From the NCBI RefSeq assembly GCF_031882575.1, contig NZ_CP134772.1:5739001-5803000 (forward strand): DNA of 64,000 nt, in the 5' to 3' direction. Below, piece by piece: positions 1 through 8,833 of this stretch. The notes under the pieces are model-generated. The model was not told the DNA's origin. It saw nothing but the letters and a program-made list of their open reading frames with translations, and searched no databases. A program made the translations under genes and the position numbers. Origin of the DNA: Pseudomonas sp. VD-NE ins. GTDB taxonomy: Bacteria > Pseudomonadota > Gammaproteobacteria > Pseudomonadales > Pseudomonadaceae. The first letter of the stretch is position 1. Each line of letters opens with the position of its first letter.

Positions 1-205
1 CGATCAGGTCAAAGGTTTGCGCCAGCACATCGACCAGCATGCCATCGGCAGTCAGGCGCGTGCCACGCGCGCAGGTCAGCATGCGCCGTCCTTCAATACT
101 GGCGGCGACCACTTCGATGCCGGCCCTGCGCAACACGTCGATCAGGGTCACGCTTTGCAGATCATCGATGCCCTCGGCGAGGGTAATCAGGGCTCTAAAG
201 GTCAT
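1..205 (-). CDS. DJ-1/PfpI (ThiJ/YajL-like) family protein, C-terminus outside window
   Basis: The gene reads leftward off the window edge, so only the first 68 codons are visible. They begin MTFRALITLAEG and continue with EGIDDLQSVTLIDVLRRAG. This matches the N-terminal strand-helix of the YajL/DJ-1 class, in which an acidic residue after the first strand supports the nucleophilic cysteine. That cysteine would lie beyond the edge and cannot be checked. Family members are proposed redox-stress chaperones or deglycases. The start is the ATG at 203-205, the only start in frame before the upstream stop. Confidence 0.75.
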   Translation of the reverse strand, partial: MTFRALITLAEGIDDLQSVTLIDVLRRAGIEVVAASIEGRRMLTCARGTRLTADGMLVDVLAQTFDLI

Positions 206-271
206 GGGCGCTATCCGGTGGGTGATACTTGAAGCGTAGTCAGCTTCACCCGGATCGCGCTGCATCAGCCG

Positions 272-721
272 TTACTTGATGTAAAGCTGGGTCGACATCG
301 TGTTGCGTGGCGCGTTGATCGAGGTGTTGCTGAAGGTAAAAGTGCCTTCCTGTTTGCCCGCCAGATCGAAGGTATACAGAGAACCGACGGTTTTATTACC
401 GGGAGTGCATTCGGTCAGATTGCCGTTATCAAAGGCACACACCGGGGCACGGGTGCCGTTCACTTCGAATCCGTCCAGTGCGACCTGAGGCTGGCTCTTG
501 CCGTAGCCGACTTCGAGCACGTAAACCTTGATATTCGGTCCGCCGTGATTGCATTGGGTCTGCGTCTGGCCATCGGCGATGTCTTCAAGACCACAGGCTG
601 GCGATTGCACCTTGATCACCTTCACTTGCGTCAATGGTGGCGCCGATGCCGCCCAGGCTGTCGACATCCCGGCCATCAGTACGGCAATCAAACCCAAAAC
701 CTTCATCCAGCACCTGCTCAT
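272..721 (-). CDS. Secreted DUF4879-type small protein
   Basis: A 149-residue protein with a clear Sec signal: a positively charged start, the hydrophobic stretch VLGLIAVLMAGM and a likely AWA|AS cleavage. The mature part holds four cysteines (SPACGLED, TQCNHGG, PVCAFD, TECTPG), which suggests two disulfides and an exported location. The pattern resembles the DUF4879 (YolA-like) family of small secreted proteins of unknown role; I recognise this by motif only. A second ATG at 706 leaves a cleaner signal peptide and could be the true start. Nothing nearby indicates its function. Confidence 0.7.
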   Translation of the reverse strand: MSRCWMKVLGLIAVLMAGMSTAWAASAPPLTQVKVIKVQSPACGLEDIADGQTQTQCNHGGPNIKVYVLEVGYGKSQPQVALDGFEVNGTRAPVCAFDNGNLTECTPGNKTVGSLYTFDLAGKQEGTFTFSNTSINAPRNTMSTQLYIK

Positions 722-943
722 GCGCTTCCCGCCCCGAAAAAATCAGCGCGCAGTATGGCGCAGTTGGCTTCAAGGCAAAACTTCGCCGACGATCGACACC
801 AACAACCGCCATATTCCTCACGCTGCTGGTATGATGCGCGGCTTTTTCCGGCCCACCACAATTTTTCAGGCGCTTGCGACGGTCTGTGCTTTGCTGTTGA
901 GGTCGATACATTCACGGCGCCACGCGCGCCACGGGGAGCAGAC

Positions 944-2239
944 ATGCTGGAAAGGCTGTTTCAACTCAAGGCACACAACACCAACGTGCGCACCGAGATT
1001 CTGGCGGGCATCACGACTTTCTTGGCCATGGCCTACATTCTGTTCGTCAACCCGAGCATTCTCGGCGAGACCGGCATGGACAAAGGCGCGGTGTTTGTCG
1101 CCACCTGTCTGGCGGCCGCCATCGGCTCGACAGTGATGGGTCTGATCGCCAACTACCCGATCGCCCTCGCCCCGGGCATGGGTCTGAACGCCTTCTTCAC
1201 CTACACCGTGGTGCTGCACATGGGCCACACCTGGCAAGTGGCACTGGGTGCAGTATTCATCTCGGCGGTGCTGTTCTTCCTGCTGTCGATCTTCCGCATC
1301 CGTGAATGGATCATCAACAGCATCCCGTTGCCGCTGCGCTCGGCGATTGCCGCCGGTATCGGCCTGTTCCTGGCGCTGATCGCCCTGCACAACGCCGGTA
1401 TCGTGGTCAGCAACCCGGCGACCATGGTCGGCCTCGGTGACCTGAAACAACCTGCGCCGATTCTCGCCACCCTCGGCTTCGCCCTGATCGTCGCCCTCGA
1501 AGCGCTGAAAGTGCGTGGCGCCGTGCTGATCGGCATTCTGGCGGTGACCATCGTCTCGATCGCCATGGGCTTCACCCCATTTGGCGGCGTGACTTCGATG
1601 CCGCCTTCGCTGGCCCCGACCTTCCTGCAACTGGACATCAAAGGCGCACTGGACATCGGTCTGGTCAGCGTGATTTTCGCTTTCCTGTTCGTCGACCTGT
1701 TCGACAACTCCGGCACCCTGATCGGCGTCGCCAAGCGCGCTGGCCTGATGGGCAAGGACGGCCAGATGCCGAAAATGGGTCGAGCACTGATCGCCGACAG
1801 CACCGCGGCCATGGCCGGTTCGTTGCTGGGTACTTCGACCACCACCAGTTACATCGAATCCGCAGCCGGCGTCAGTGCCGGCGGCCGTACCGGTCTGACG
1901 GCCATCGTTGTGGCGATTCTGTTCCTGCTGGCGCTGTTCTTTTCGCCACTGGCGGCCAGCGTTCCGGCTTTCGCCACCGCGCCGGCACTGCTGTTCGTCG
2001 CCGTGTTGATGACTTCGGGCCTGGCGGAAATAGACTGGGACGACATCACCGTCGCCGCACCGGTCGTGGTGACCGCGCTGGCCATGCCGTTCACTTACTC
2101 GATCGCCAACGGCATCGCGTTCGGCTTCATCTCCTGGACCGTGATCAAGTTTCTGTCGGGCCGCGCCCGTGAGCTGAACCCGGCGCTGGTGATTCTGTCG
2201 ATTCTGTTCGTGATCAAGTTGGGTTGGTTCAACGCATGA
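944..2239 (+). CDS. NCS2-family purine (adenine/hypoxanthine/guanine) permease
   Basis: A 431-residue, very hydrophobic protein with about 12-14 membrane segments. It starts [19 protein letters not shown] and has the family segments [34 protein letters not shown] and [16 protein letters not shown], characteristic of the AzgA/GhxP/AdeQ subgroup of proton-coupled purine importers. The exact base transported cannot be read from sequence. The ATG at 944 follows GGGGAGCAGAC, a good ribosome-binding site. The stop codon overlaps the trmA start (ATGA), so the two genes are probably co-transcribed; P. aeruginosa has the same pairing. Confidence 0.88.
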   Translation: MLERLFQLKAHNTNVRTEILAGITTFLAMAYILFVNPSILGETGMDKGAVFVATCLAAAIGSTVMGLIANYPIALAPGMGLNAFFTYTVVLHMGHTWQVALGAVFISAVLFFLLSIFRIREWIINSIPLPLRSAIAAGIGLFLALIALHNAGIVVSNPATMVGLGDLKQPAPILATLGFALIVALEALKVRGAVLIGILAVTIVSIAMGFTPFGGVTSMPPSLAPTFLQLDIKGALDIGLVSVIFAFLFVDLFDNSGTLIGVAKRAGLMGKDGQMPKMGRALIADSTAAMAGSLLGTSTTTSYIESAAGVSAGGRTGLTAIVVAILFLLALFFSPLAASVPAFATAPALLFVAVLMTSGLAEIDWDDITVAAPVVVTALAMPFTYSIANGIAFGFISWTVIKFLSGRARELNPALVILSILFVIKLGWFNA

Positions 2240-3315
2240 CATTCGATTCCCAGGCTTACGCCGAGCAACTTGCAGCCAAGGTCACGCGTTTGCGTGACCT
2301 GCTGGCACCGTTCAATGCCCCAGAGCCGACGGTGTTCGACTCGCCGCTGCAGAACTTCCGTCTGCGCGCCGAATTCCGCCTGTGGCGCGAAGGCGGCGAG
2401 CGGCATTACGCGATGTTCTCCCAGGACGACAAACGCACTCCGATCCTCATCGAAGAGTTCCCGATCGCCAGCCTGCGCATCAACCAGTTGATGCCGCAGT
2501 TGAAAGCGGCGTGGCAAGCCAGTTCGGCGCTGAGCCACAAACTGTTTCAGGTGGAGTTTCTGACCACCCTGTCCGGCGATGCGATGATCACCCTGTGCTA
2601 TCACCGTCCGCTGGACGAACACTGGCACGCGGCAGCCACCAAGCTATCGGCGGATCTCGGCGTCAGCATCATCGGTCGCTCGAAAGGTAAACGCGAAGTG
2701 CTTGGCCTCGATTACGTGGTCGAGAAACTCGAAGTCGGCGGTCGCACTTTCAGCTATCGCCAGCCGGAAGGCGCGTTCACCCAGCCAAACGGCACGGTGA
2801 ACCAGAAGATGCTCAACTGGGCGTACGAGGCATTGGGCGATCGCACGGACGATCTGCTGGAGCTGTACTGCGGCAACGGCAACTTCACCCTGCCGCTCGC
2901 CACCCGCGTACGCAAAGTGCTGGCCACCGAAATCAGCAAGACCTCGGTCAACGCGGCATTGAGCAACCTCAGCGAAAACGCTGTGGATAACGTCACTCTG
3001 GTGCGTTTGTCCGCCGAAGAACTGACCGAAGCGCTCAACGAAGTGCGCCCGTTCCGTCGCCTGCAAGGCATCGACCTGAAGAGCTACGAGTTCGGCAGCG
3101 TCTTCGTCGACCCGCCGCGCGCCGGCATGGACCCGGACACCTGCGAGCTGACCCGGCGCTTCGACAACATTCTGTACATCTCCTGCAACCCGGAAACCCT
3201 GGCGGCGAACATCGCCCAGTTGCACGACACGCACCGTATTACCCAGTGCGCGTTGTTCGACCAGTTCCCGTGGACGCATCACATGGAATCAGGTGTGTTG
3301 CTGACCCGGCGTTGA
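2236..3315 (+). CDS. trmA: tRNA (uracil-5-)-methyltransferase
   Basis: A 359-residue enzyme that makes 5-methyluridine at position 54 of tRNA using S-adenosylmethionine. The SAM-binding motif [15 protein letters not shown], the substrate loop [10 protein letters not shown] and the catalytic [12 protein letters not shown] (nucleophilic Cys) are all present, and GVLLTRR is a typical TrmA C-terminus. The length matches TrmA (about 360 aa) rather than the longer RlmC/RlmD, and no iron-sulfur cysteine cluster is present. The start overlaps the permease stop by four bases, implying translational coupling. Confidence 0.95.
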   Translation: MTFDSQAYAEQLAAKVTRLRDLLAPFNAPEPTVFDSPLQNFRLRAEFRLWREGGERHYAMFSQDDKRTPILIEEFPIASLRINQLMPQLKAAWQASSALSHKLFQVEFLTTLSGDAMITLCYHRPLDEHWHAAATKLSADLGVSIIGRSKGKREVLGLDYVVEKLEVGGRTFSYRQPEGAFTQPNGTVNQKMLNWAYEALGDRTDDLLELYCGNGNFTLPLATRVRKVLATEISKTSVNAALSNLSENAVDNVTLVRLSAEELTEALNEVRPFRRLQGIDLKSYEFGSVFVDPPRAGMDPDTCELTRRFDNILYISCNPETLAANIAQLHDTHRITQCALFDQFPWTHHMESGVLLTRR

Positions 3316-3335
3316 TAGCGGTTAGCTGACACAAG

Positions 3336-3362
3336 AAAGCCGTCGTGATTGACGGCTTTTTT
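3336..3362 (+). terminator. Rho-independent terminator after trmA
   Basis: A 9-bp perfect stem, AAAGCCGTC / GACGGCTTT, with loop GTGATT is followed directly by a T-run (3357-3362), 20 nt after the trmA stop. The A-run on the other side means it may also end transcripts arriving from the right, such as the DUF4160/DUF2442 unit. Confidence 0.88.
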
Positions 3363-3370
3363 GTGGGTGT

Positions 3371-3817
3371 TTACAACGCGGGATCGGCCTTGCGTGGTCG
3401 CCCGCCCTTTTTGCCATTCGCCCGAGCAGCTTCGGACTTCGCAGCACTGCTTTGACGACCGTTACGTGAAGCAACCACCGACGCAGCCATCCTCATGAGT
3501 GACGGGCTCGCTGAAATCATCCCGGCAATGGAAACGTCAAGGTCTTTGCCCTCATGGCAAAGCGCAGTGCCTGCGAAGCCGACTGTCAGCCCCTCGTAAT
3601 CACCTGCATCAAACCCGTCAAACTCTGGATACTGGTTCACCGGAAGCAACACACCACTGCCATCCTCAAAACGGATGACCAGAGATGATTCTTCAAAGGT
3701 TACGGAGACAGCCTGCAAGCTACTCGCTTGGCGTGCCTCCCCTTGCAGGATGGCGGCGTCGATCATCTCCTCCGTCAGTGGACGATGTGTGGATGGCTTA
3801 GCCTTGATGACTTTCAT
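3371..3817 (-). CDS. DUF2442 domain protein, putative antitoxin-like partner
   Basis: A 148-residue protein. The central part (VRFEDGSGVLLPVNQYPEF) matches the DUF2442 fold. The C-terminal third is rich in Ala, Ser and basic residues and ends AARANGKKGGRPRKADPAL, with an AT-hook-like GRPRK tail that could bind DNA. The start at 3817 was chosen because it overlaps the stop of the upstream DUF4160 gene (ATGA); an in-frame start further upstream would add 23 residues overlapping that gene. DUF2442 genes are often found beside DUF4160 genes, an arrangement proposed to be toxin-antitoxin-like. A DNA-binding antitoxin role is inference. Confidence 0.8.
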   Translation of the reverse strand: MKVIKAKPSTHRPLTEEMIDAAILQGEARQASSLQAVSVTFEESSLVIRFEDGSGVLLPVNQYPEFDGFDAGDYEGLTVGFAGTALCHEGKDLDVSIAGMISASPSLMRMAASVVASRNGRQSSAAKSEAARANGKKGGRPRKADPAL

Positions 3818-4242
3818 AAATCGATTTCCACTCCTTCCAATGCGCCTATCAATGTCAGAAGAGTTTTGCCCTCTTCTGGCAGACAACGCGCCGATCCCAC
3901 TCTGTATGTCTTGTCAGTGACGAGTTTCATCCCCAGCAATTCGTTTGAATGGCTGTCCCACAATTGATTGTCGAGACAGACAGTTTGCAATCTTGACCAC
4001 CAGATCCCGCGTGCTCGTCGCAGATGAGCAGGCTGCTCAAGAGATCGACACAAGCCTTCCAGCACGGTTAATGGTGGTCGACGAGAAAGCGGCATGACAT
4101 CCCAAAGCTCAATATCGTTGTGCCAGAAACTGAACTGTAATGGGGCGCTCCAGCTACCTGCATTCACGTGAACGTGCGGGGGGCAATGCTCATCTCGCAA
4201 CATGATGACAATCGACAATCCTTTGTAGCTGCACACCTTCAT
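3814..4242 (-). CDS. DUF4160 domain protein, putative toxin-like partner
   Basis: A 142-residue protein whose N-terminus carries the DUF4160 hallmark RDEHCPPHVHV preceded by YKGLSIVIM. It then has an aromatic segment LQFSFWHNDIELWDV and a basic helix (PAHLRRARGIWWSRLQ). No catalytic mechanism has been established for the family to my knowledge. It is the first gene of a two-gene unit, sharing ATGA with DUF2442. Third positions are visibly more AT-rich than in trmA or aroQ, consistent with horizontal acquisition. An inverted repeat CTAAC-N6-GTTAG lies directly before the start codon. Confidence 0.8.
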   Translation of the reverse strand: MKVCSYKGLSIVIMLRDEHCPPHVHVNAGSWSAPLQFSFWHNDIELWDVMPLSRRPPLTVLEGLCRSLEQPAHLRRARGIWWSRLQTVCLDNQLWDSHSNELLGMKLVTDKTYRVGSARCLPEEGKTLLTLIGALEGVEIDL

Positions 4243-4243
4243 G

Positions 4244-4259
4244 CTAACCCATCCGTTAG
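4244..4259. promoter_or_regulatory. Candidate operator before the DUF4160/DUF2442 unit
   Basis: A perfect inverted repeat CTAAC-CCATCC-GTTAG begins two bases upstream of the DUF4160 start codon. Palindromes in this position are typical binding sites for self-regulating antitoxins. No binding evidence exists here; the call rests on position and symmetry. Confidence 0.4.
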
Positions 4260-4479
4260 GTTAATAAGTTTCAGGATTCAAGATTCCTTTCAAATCCGAC
4301 GACTGGTGATCGGCACATGACGTTTCACCGCTTTTCAGGCTAGCGTCGGAACGGGTCATGAGTCGGTCAATCTCCGGTAAAAAACGTAAGCAAAGCTGTC
4401 GTCATATCGACATCAATATTGCTTCTGTGCGATCACCGAACATAAAACGCCACGTCCATTTTTGTTCAATTGACCATGG

Positions 4480-4493
4480 TAACCATCTAGTAC
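4480..4493. promoter_or_regulatory. Candidate regulator site upstream of aroQ (shared with quiC1/MFS region)
   Basis: TAACCATCTAGTAC; its reverse complement GTACTAGATGGTTA matches GTACTACCCGGTTA at 8832-8845 in 11 of 14 positions. Both lie upstream of quinate/shikimate catabolic genes, and the locus encodes one TetR regulator. A common operator for that regulator is the simplest reading, but this is inference. Confidence 0.45.
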
Positions 4494-4556
4494 ATTTTAT
4501 CTCCACAGGCTGAAACCCTCGGTCAAAGCCAAAAACAATAAGTGGAGTTACCCCTC

Positions 4557-4997
4557 ATGCCCCCTATCGTTCTGGTGCTCAACGGCCCGAACCTGAACCT
4601 GCTCGGCACCCGCGAGCCGGCGACTTACGGTCACGAAACCCTGGCGGATATCTCGGCTCTGTGCGGTCGCGCGGCCGAAGAATTCGGCTTGGCCGTGGAG
4701 TTTCGCCAGACCAATCACGAAGGCGAACTGCTTGACTGGATTCACGCCGCCCGTGGCCGTTGCGCCGGGATCGTGATCAATCCGGCCGCGTGGACTCACA
4801 CTTCGGTGGCGATTCGCGACGCACTGGTGGCCAGTGAATTGCCGGTGATCGAAGTGCACCTGTCCAACGTCCACGCCCGCGAACCGTTCCGTCATCACTC
4901 GTTTGTCTCGGCGATTGCCACCGCGGTGATGTGCGGCTTTGGCAGCCATGGCTATCGCTTGGCGCTGGAACATTTCAGCCAGCGGTTGAAGGGGTAA
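4557..4997 (+). CDS. aroQ: Type II 3-dehydroquinate dehydratase (catabolic paralogue)
   Basis: A 146-residue enzyme interconverting 3-dehydroquinate and 3-dehydroshikimate. All type II motifs are visible: [21 protein letters not shown] (active-site Tyr), [32 protein letters not shown] and [16 protein letters not shown] with the catalytic His. The ATG at 4557 follows GTGGAG at suitable spacing; an upstream GTG at 4542 is less likely. It is grouped with a shikimate dehydrogenase and quiC1 rather than with accB/accC, so it probably serves quinate breakdown instead of aromatic amino acid synthesis. Confidence 0.93.
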   Translation: MPPIVLVLNGPNLNLLGTREPATYGHETLADISALCGRAAEEFGLAVEFRQTNHEGELLDWIHAARGRCAGIVINPAAWTHTSVAIRDALVASELPVIEVHLSNVHAREPFRHHSFVSAIATAVMCGFGSHGYRLALEHFSQRLKG

Positions 4998-5002
4998 CGC
5001 GC

Positions 5003-5857
5003 ATGTCTCGCTCTAACGTAATACTCGCCGGGCTGATTGGCGCCGGCATTCAGGCCTCGCGCACGCCGGCGCTGCATGAGCACGAAGGTGATGCCCAAGG
5101 TCTGCGTTATCTGTATCGACTGATCGATCTCGATCAACTGAAAATGGACAGCGCCGCCCTGCCCGACCTGCTGCTAGCGGCCGAGCGGATGAATTACACA
5201 GGGCTGAACATCACGTTCCCGTGCAAGCAGGCGATCATCCCGCTGCTGGACGAATTATCGCCGGAAGCCAAGGGCATTGGCGCGGTGAACACGGTGGTGT
5301 TGAGGGACGGCAAACGTGTCGGCCACAACACTGACTGCCTCGGTTTTGCCGAAGGTTTCCGCCGTGGCCTGAAGGACGCTGCCCGTACACGTGTGGTCCA
5401 GATGGGCGCCGGTGGCGCCGGTGCGGCGGTGGCCCACGCATTACTGAGCGAAGGCGTGCAGCAACTGACTATTTTCGATGTCGACAGTGAGCGCGCCGGG
5501 AGCCTGGCGAACAATCTCAATGAGCATTTCGGCTCCGGTCGCGCGGTGGCCGGCCATGATCTGCCGAGCGCGTTGAATGAAGCTGACGGGCTGGTGAATA
5601 CCACGCCAATGGGCATGGCCAAACTGCCGGGCATGCCGGTGCCGGTCGAGCTGCTGCGCAAAGAATTGTGGGTGGCGGAGATTGTGTACTTCCCGCTGGA
5701 AACCGAACTGCTGCGTAACGCCCGTGCACTAGGTTGCCGGACGCTGGATGGCGGCAATATGGCGGTGTTTCAGGCAGTGAAGGCGTTTGAACTGTTCAGT
5801 GGCGTGGTGCCGGATGCGCAGCGGATGCTCGCGCATTTTCAAAGCATGAATGGTTGA
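5003..5857 (+). CDS. Shikimate/quinate dehydrogenase (AroE family, catabolic)
   Basis: A 284-residue NAD(P)-dependent dehydrogenase. The substrate domain has NITFPCKQAIIPLLD with the catalytic Lys, GAVNTVV and GHNTDCLGF with the catalytic Asp. The Rossmann domain has QMGAGGAGAAVAHAL. The C-terminal GGNMAVFQAVKAFELFSG carries the substrate Gln. It starts five bases after the aroQ stop, so the two form an operon. It is likely to oxidise quinate and/or shikimate; the acidic residue after the second Rossmann strand (FDVDSER) hints at NAD preference. It is a paralogue of the biosynthetic AroE, not that enzyme itself. Confidence 0.88.
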   Translation: MSRSNVILAGLIGAGIQASRTPALHEHEGDAQGLRYLYRLIDLDQLKMDSAALPDLLLAAERMNYTGLNITFPCKQAIIPLLDELSPEAKGIGAVNTVVLRDGKRVGHNTDCLGFAEGFRRGLKDAARTRVVQMGAGGAGAAVAHALLSEGVQQLTIFDVDSERAGSLANNLNEHFGSGRAVAGHDLPSALNEADGLVNTTPMGMAKLPGMPVPVELLRKELWVAEIVYFPLETELLRNARALGCRTLDGGNMAVFQAVKAFELFSGVVPDAQRMLAHFQSMNG

Positions 5858-5875
5858 AGATCAACCTTATCCCCC

Positions 5876-5964
5876 TGTGGGAGCGAGCTTGCTCGCGAAA
5901 GCGGTATATCAGTCAGCAGAGGTATAACTGACCAGACGCTTTCGCGAGCAAGCTCGCTCCCACA
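5876..5964. repeat. REPIN, GGGAGCGAGC class
   Basis: Two inverted 28-bp REP copies (5876-5903 and 5937-5964), each built around GGGAGCGAGCTTGCTCGCG, face each other across a 33-bp spacer between convergent genes. This is the commonest repeat in the window. Confidence 0.9.
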
Positions 5965-5974
5965 AAGGTCGGTG

Positions 5975-6652
5975 TCAGGCTTGCAGATAGCGCAGCACCG
6001 ACTCGCAAATCATCTCGCGATGCCGCTGCTTGATGCTTTCATCGGGCAGATCGATCTGGAAAATCTCGCCAAATGTGTGCCGGTTCGACACGCGATAGAA
6101 GCAGAACGAACTGATCAGCAAATGCACATCCAGCGCATCCAGCCCTGCACGGAACACTCCCTCTTCGGCGCCACGACGCAGAATCTCGCCGAGTGAATCA
6201 AGAATGGTGTTGTTCATCGCCTTGATCGCGTCGGAACGCTTCACGTATTCGGCGTTGTGGATGTTTTCGATGCTGACGATACGCACGAAATCGACGTTGC
6301 GGTCGTGGTGATCGAAGGTGAACTCCACCAGTCGCCGAATCGCCTCCACCGGCGCCAATTCGGCCAGATGCAGACGGTTTTCGGTGCTGCGGATATCGCC
6401 GTAAAGCTTTTCCAGCACCTCGACGTACAACTGCTCCTTACTGCCGAAGTAGTAATAGATCATGCGTTTGGAGGTGTGGATGCGCTCGGCGATCGCATCG
6501 ACGCGGGCACCGGACAAGCCTTGCTGGACGAACTCGACGATTGCCTCCTGCAAGATGTTCTCGCGGGTCTTTTCCGGGTTGTTCTTGCGACTCTTGCGCG
6601 GCTCTACAGCGGAAACGTCAGGAGCTGCGGAAAGTTCTGTATTCATCGTCAT
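5975..6652 (-). CDS. TetR/AcrR-family regulator, probable regulator of the quinate locus
   Basis: A 225-residue repressor-type protein. The N-terminal helix-turn-helix spans roughly residues 29-75 (TRENILQEAIVEF ... ARVDAIAERIHTSKRMIYYYFGSKEQLY). The C-terminal ligand domain has the DRNFVRI/SIENIH-type segment (NVDFVRIVSIENIHN) of the RutR/NicS-like group. The gene lies 100 bp downstream of quiC1 on the same strand and converges with the aroQ operon. The probable targets are the GTACTA-N3-GGTTA sites at 4480 and 8832. An ATG two codons inside is an alternative start. The inducer is unknown; protocatechuate or dehydroshikimate would fit. Confidence 0.85.
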   Translation of the reverse strand: MTMNTELSAAPDVSAVEPRKSRKNNPEKTRENILQEAIVEFVQQGLSGARVDAIAERIHTSKRMIYYYFGSKEQLYVEVLEKLYGDIRSTENRLHLAELAPVEAIRRLVEFTFDHHDRNVDFVRIVSIENIHNAEYVKRSDAIKAMNNTILDSLGEILRRGAEEGVFRAGLDALDVHLLISSFCFYRVSNRHTFGEIFQIDLPDESIKQRHREMICESVLRYLQA

Positions 6653-6753
6653 TGCGGGCTCACGGCCATCACTGCACAGGCGGCGATTATGGGCCGCGCA
6701 GCACAGTGAAGGAAGCCGCGCGGCCCGTGTTTAATCCCGCGTTTACGAATTTC

Positions 6754-8655
6754 CTACAACTTCGCCTGGCGCACTGCACCACTGCGAGATTTGGCCATCG
6801 CCGCCAGACGCACCGCGACGTTCGCCGCGCCATACCCGGCATAGCCGTTCTTGCGCTGGATGATCTCGAAGAAGAAGCGCCCTTCGAACGGTTCGGTGTA
6901 GACGTGGAACAGCTCGCCGCCCTGCGCATCACGGTCGTACAGAACGTTGTAATAGGCCAGTTCACTTAGAAATTCGTCGTCGAAATCGAAACGCGCGGCG
7001 AGATCGTCGTAATAGTTGAGCGGAATATCCAGCAACGGCACACCAGCCTCTTTGGCGCGGCTGACTTCGGCGAAGATGTCGTCACAATCGAAGGCGATGT
7101 GGTGCACACCGGAGCCACGATAACTCGACAGCGCATGGGAGATCGCGGTGTTGCGGTTCTCGGAGATGTTCAACGGCAAGCGGATCGAACTGTCGCGACT
7201 GCGCAGTGCGCGGCTCTTCACCAGCCCGTACGGGTCGGGCAGTACCACTTCATCGTCCGCCTCGAAATCCAGCAGGCTCTTGTAGAACAGCACCCAACTG
7301 TCGAGGCTGTCGGCCGGCAGTGCCATGGCCATGTGGTCGATACGCTTGAGACCGCCACGGGCGGGCGCATCTGCCAGCAGATTGAAATCGGTGCCGTAGA
7401 CATCGGCGTGCTCATCCACCAGATAAATCAGGCTGCCGTCCGGTGCGCGCACCGCCGCCAACTCCAGTTCATTGGGGCCGACCAGTCCACGATAGGGCTG
7501 ACCTTTGTAAGCGACGGCGCGGGCCAAGGCACTGGCGCTGTCCTTGACCCGCACAGCGGTGGCGCACAGTGACGGGCCATGAGCCTCGAAAAAGCTGTGA
7601 GCAAACGAATACGGTTCGGAGTTGAGGATCAGGTTGATGTCGCCCTGACGCAGCAAGCTCACACTCTTGGAGCGGTGCTGCCCGGCCTTGACGAAACCGA
7701 GGCGCTCCAGCCAGTTCGACAACTTGGCGCCGAGGCTTTCATCCACGGCGAACTCAAGAAACTCGATGCCGTTGTACTCGCTGGCCTTCGGTGTTTCGAA
7801 GAGGATTTCGCGATTGGCCACAGGCTGGGCTTCCTGCTCCAGACGCTGGCGAGTCTTCTCTTCCAGATACAGCAGCGAACGCAAACCGTCGGCGGCATTC
7901 GCCCGTGGCGGCGCGGCGCGGAAGCCGTCATTGAAGATTTCCAGCGACAACGGCCCGGTGTAACCACTCTGGATGATCGGCGCGAGGAACCCCGGCAAAT
8001 CGAATTCGCCCTGTCCCGGGAAGCAGCGGAAATGTCGGCTCCACTCCAGCACATCCATTTGCAGAATCGGTGCGTCGGCCATTTGCACGAAGAAGATCTT
8101 GTCGCCGGGAATGTCGGCGATAGCGCGCGGATCGCCCTTCAACGACAAGGTATGAAAGCTGTCGAGCAACACGCCCAGGCTCGGGTGATCGGCCTGACGC
8201 ACGATGTCCCAGACCTGTTGATAAGTGTTGACGTGACGGCCCCATGCCAGCGCTTCGTAACCAATGCGCAAACCGCGCTTGCCAGCGTGTTCAGCGAGCA
8301 GGCGCAGGTCATCGACCAGAATTTGTTGGTCGCCGACGCTGTCGGCCGAGGCATTGCTGCAGACCAGCACCAGATCGGTACCCAGTTCCTGCATCAGGTC
8401 GAACTTGCGTTCGGCGCGCTCAAGATTGCGCGCCAAGCGATCGCGGCGGCAGCCTTCGAAATCGCGGAACGGCTGAAACAGAGTGATGGCGATACCGAGA
8501 TCGGCGCACATCTGTTTAATTTCCCGTGGACTGCCGTCGTAGTACAGGAGGTCGTTTTCAAAAATCTCCACCCCGTCGAACCCGGCGGCGGCAATGGCTT
8601 CGAGTTTTTCCGGCAGGGTGCCGCTCAAGGAAACGGTGGCAATGGAACGCTGCAT
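6754..8655 (-). CDS. quiC1: 3-Dehydroshikimate dehydratase fused to an HPPD-like domain (QuiC1)
   Basis: A 633-residue two-domain protein converting 3-dehydroshikimate to protocatechuate, the entry into the beta-ketoadipate pathway. Residues 1-270 form a sugar-phosphate-isomerase-like TIM barrel with metal ligands E134 (GYEALAWG), D165 (LLDSFHT), Q191 (FFVQMADA) and E239 (LSLEIFND), plus H168. Residues 290-620 form a 4-hydroxyphenylpyruvate-dioxygenase-like domain that keeps a plausible metal triad: H441 (RIDHMAM), H518 or H519 (GVHHIAF) and E597 (RFFFEIIQ). Length and residue numbering agree with the characterised Pseudomonas QuiC1. The function of the C-terminal domain is unresolved. The gene is divergent from the MFS carrier. 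Confidence 0.93.
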   Translation of the reverse strand: MQRSIATVSLSGTLPEKLEAIAAAGFDGVEIFENDLLYYDGSPREIKQMCADLGIAITLFQPFRDFEGCRRDRLARNLERAERKFDLMQELGTDLVLVCSNASADSVGDQQILVDDLRLLAEHAGKRGLRIGYEALAWGRHVNTYQQVWDIVRQADHPSLGVLLDSFHTLSLKGDPRAIADIPGDKIFFVQMADAPILQMDVLEWSRHFRCFPGQGEFDLPGFLAPIIQSGYTGPLSLEIFNDGFRAAPPRANAADGLRSLLYLEEKTRQRLEQEAQPVANREILFETPKASEYNGIEFLEFAVDESLGAKLSNWLERLGFVKAGQHRSKSVSLLRQGDINLILNSEPYSFAHSFFEAHGPSLCATAVRVKDSASALARAVAYKGQPYRGLVGPNELELAAVRAPDGSLIYLVDEHADVYGTDFNLLADAPARGGLKRIDHMAMALPADSLDSWVLFYKSLLDFEADDEVVLPDPYGLVKSRALRSRDSSIRLPLNISENRNTAISHALSSYRGSGVHHIAFDCDDIFAEVSRAKEAGVPLLDIPLNYYDDLAARFDFDDEFLSELAYYNVLYDRDAQGGELFHVYTEPFEGRFFFEIIQRKNGYAGYGAANVAVRLAAMAKSRSGAVRQAKL

Positions 8656-8684
8656 GTTTCAACTCCCGGACTGCGCCGCTTTAA

Positions 8685-8768
8685 TGTAGGAGCTGCCGCA
8701 GGCTGCGATCTTTTGATGTTGCTTTTCAGATCAAGATCAAAAGATCGCAGCCTGCGGCAGCTCCTACA
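8685..8768. repeat. REPIN, GTAGGAGCTGCCG class
   Basis: Inverted REP copies of a second family (TGTAGGAGCTGCCGCAGGCT then GCGATCTTTTGA) flank a short spacer just upstream of quiC1. Confidence 0.88.
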
Positions 8769-8833
8769 TGGGATAGGTTTTTATAGTGAGGGAAATTATT
8801 GGCTGCATCGAACGCGGCAGCAATTTAAAGTGT

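Larger units (their letters stand above)
4243..4556. other. Intergenic region between the DUF4160 unit and aroQ
   Basis: This stretch is noticeably more AT-rich than the flanking genes and contains divergent promoters: leftward for DUF4160/DUF2442 and rightward for aroQ-shikimate dehydrogenase. Two sites stand out: the CTAAC-N6-GTTAG palindrome at its left end and the TAACC-N3-TAGTAC site at 4480-4493. No open reading frame or RNA structure was convincing. Confidence 0.5.

Noticed and set aside
866..2242. Long antisense open frame opposite the purine permease
   Set aside because: Typical shadow of a high-GC gene: His/Gln/Arg/Asp-rich, no domain, lies wholly opposite a well-recognised membrane protein.
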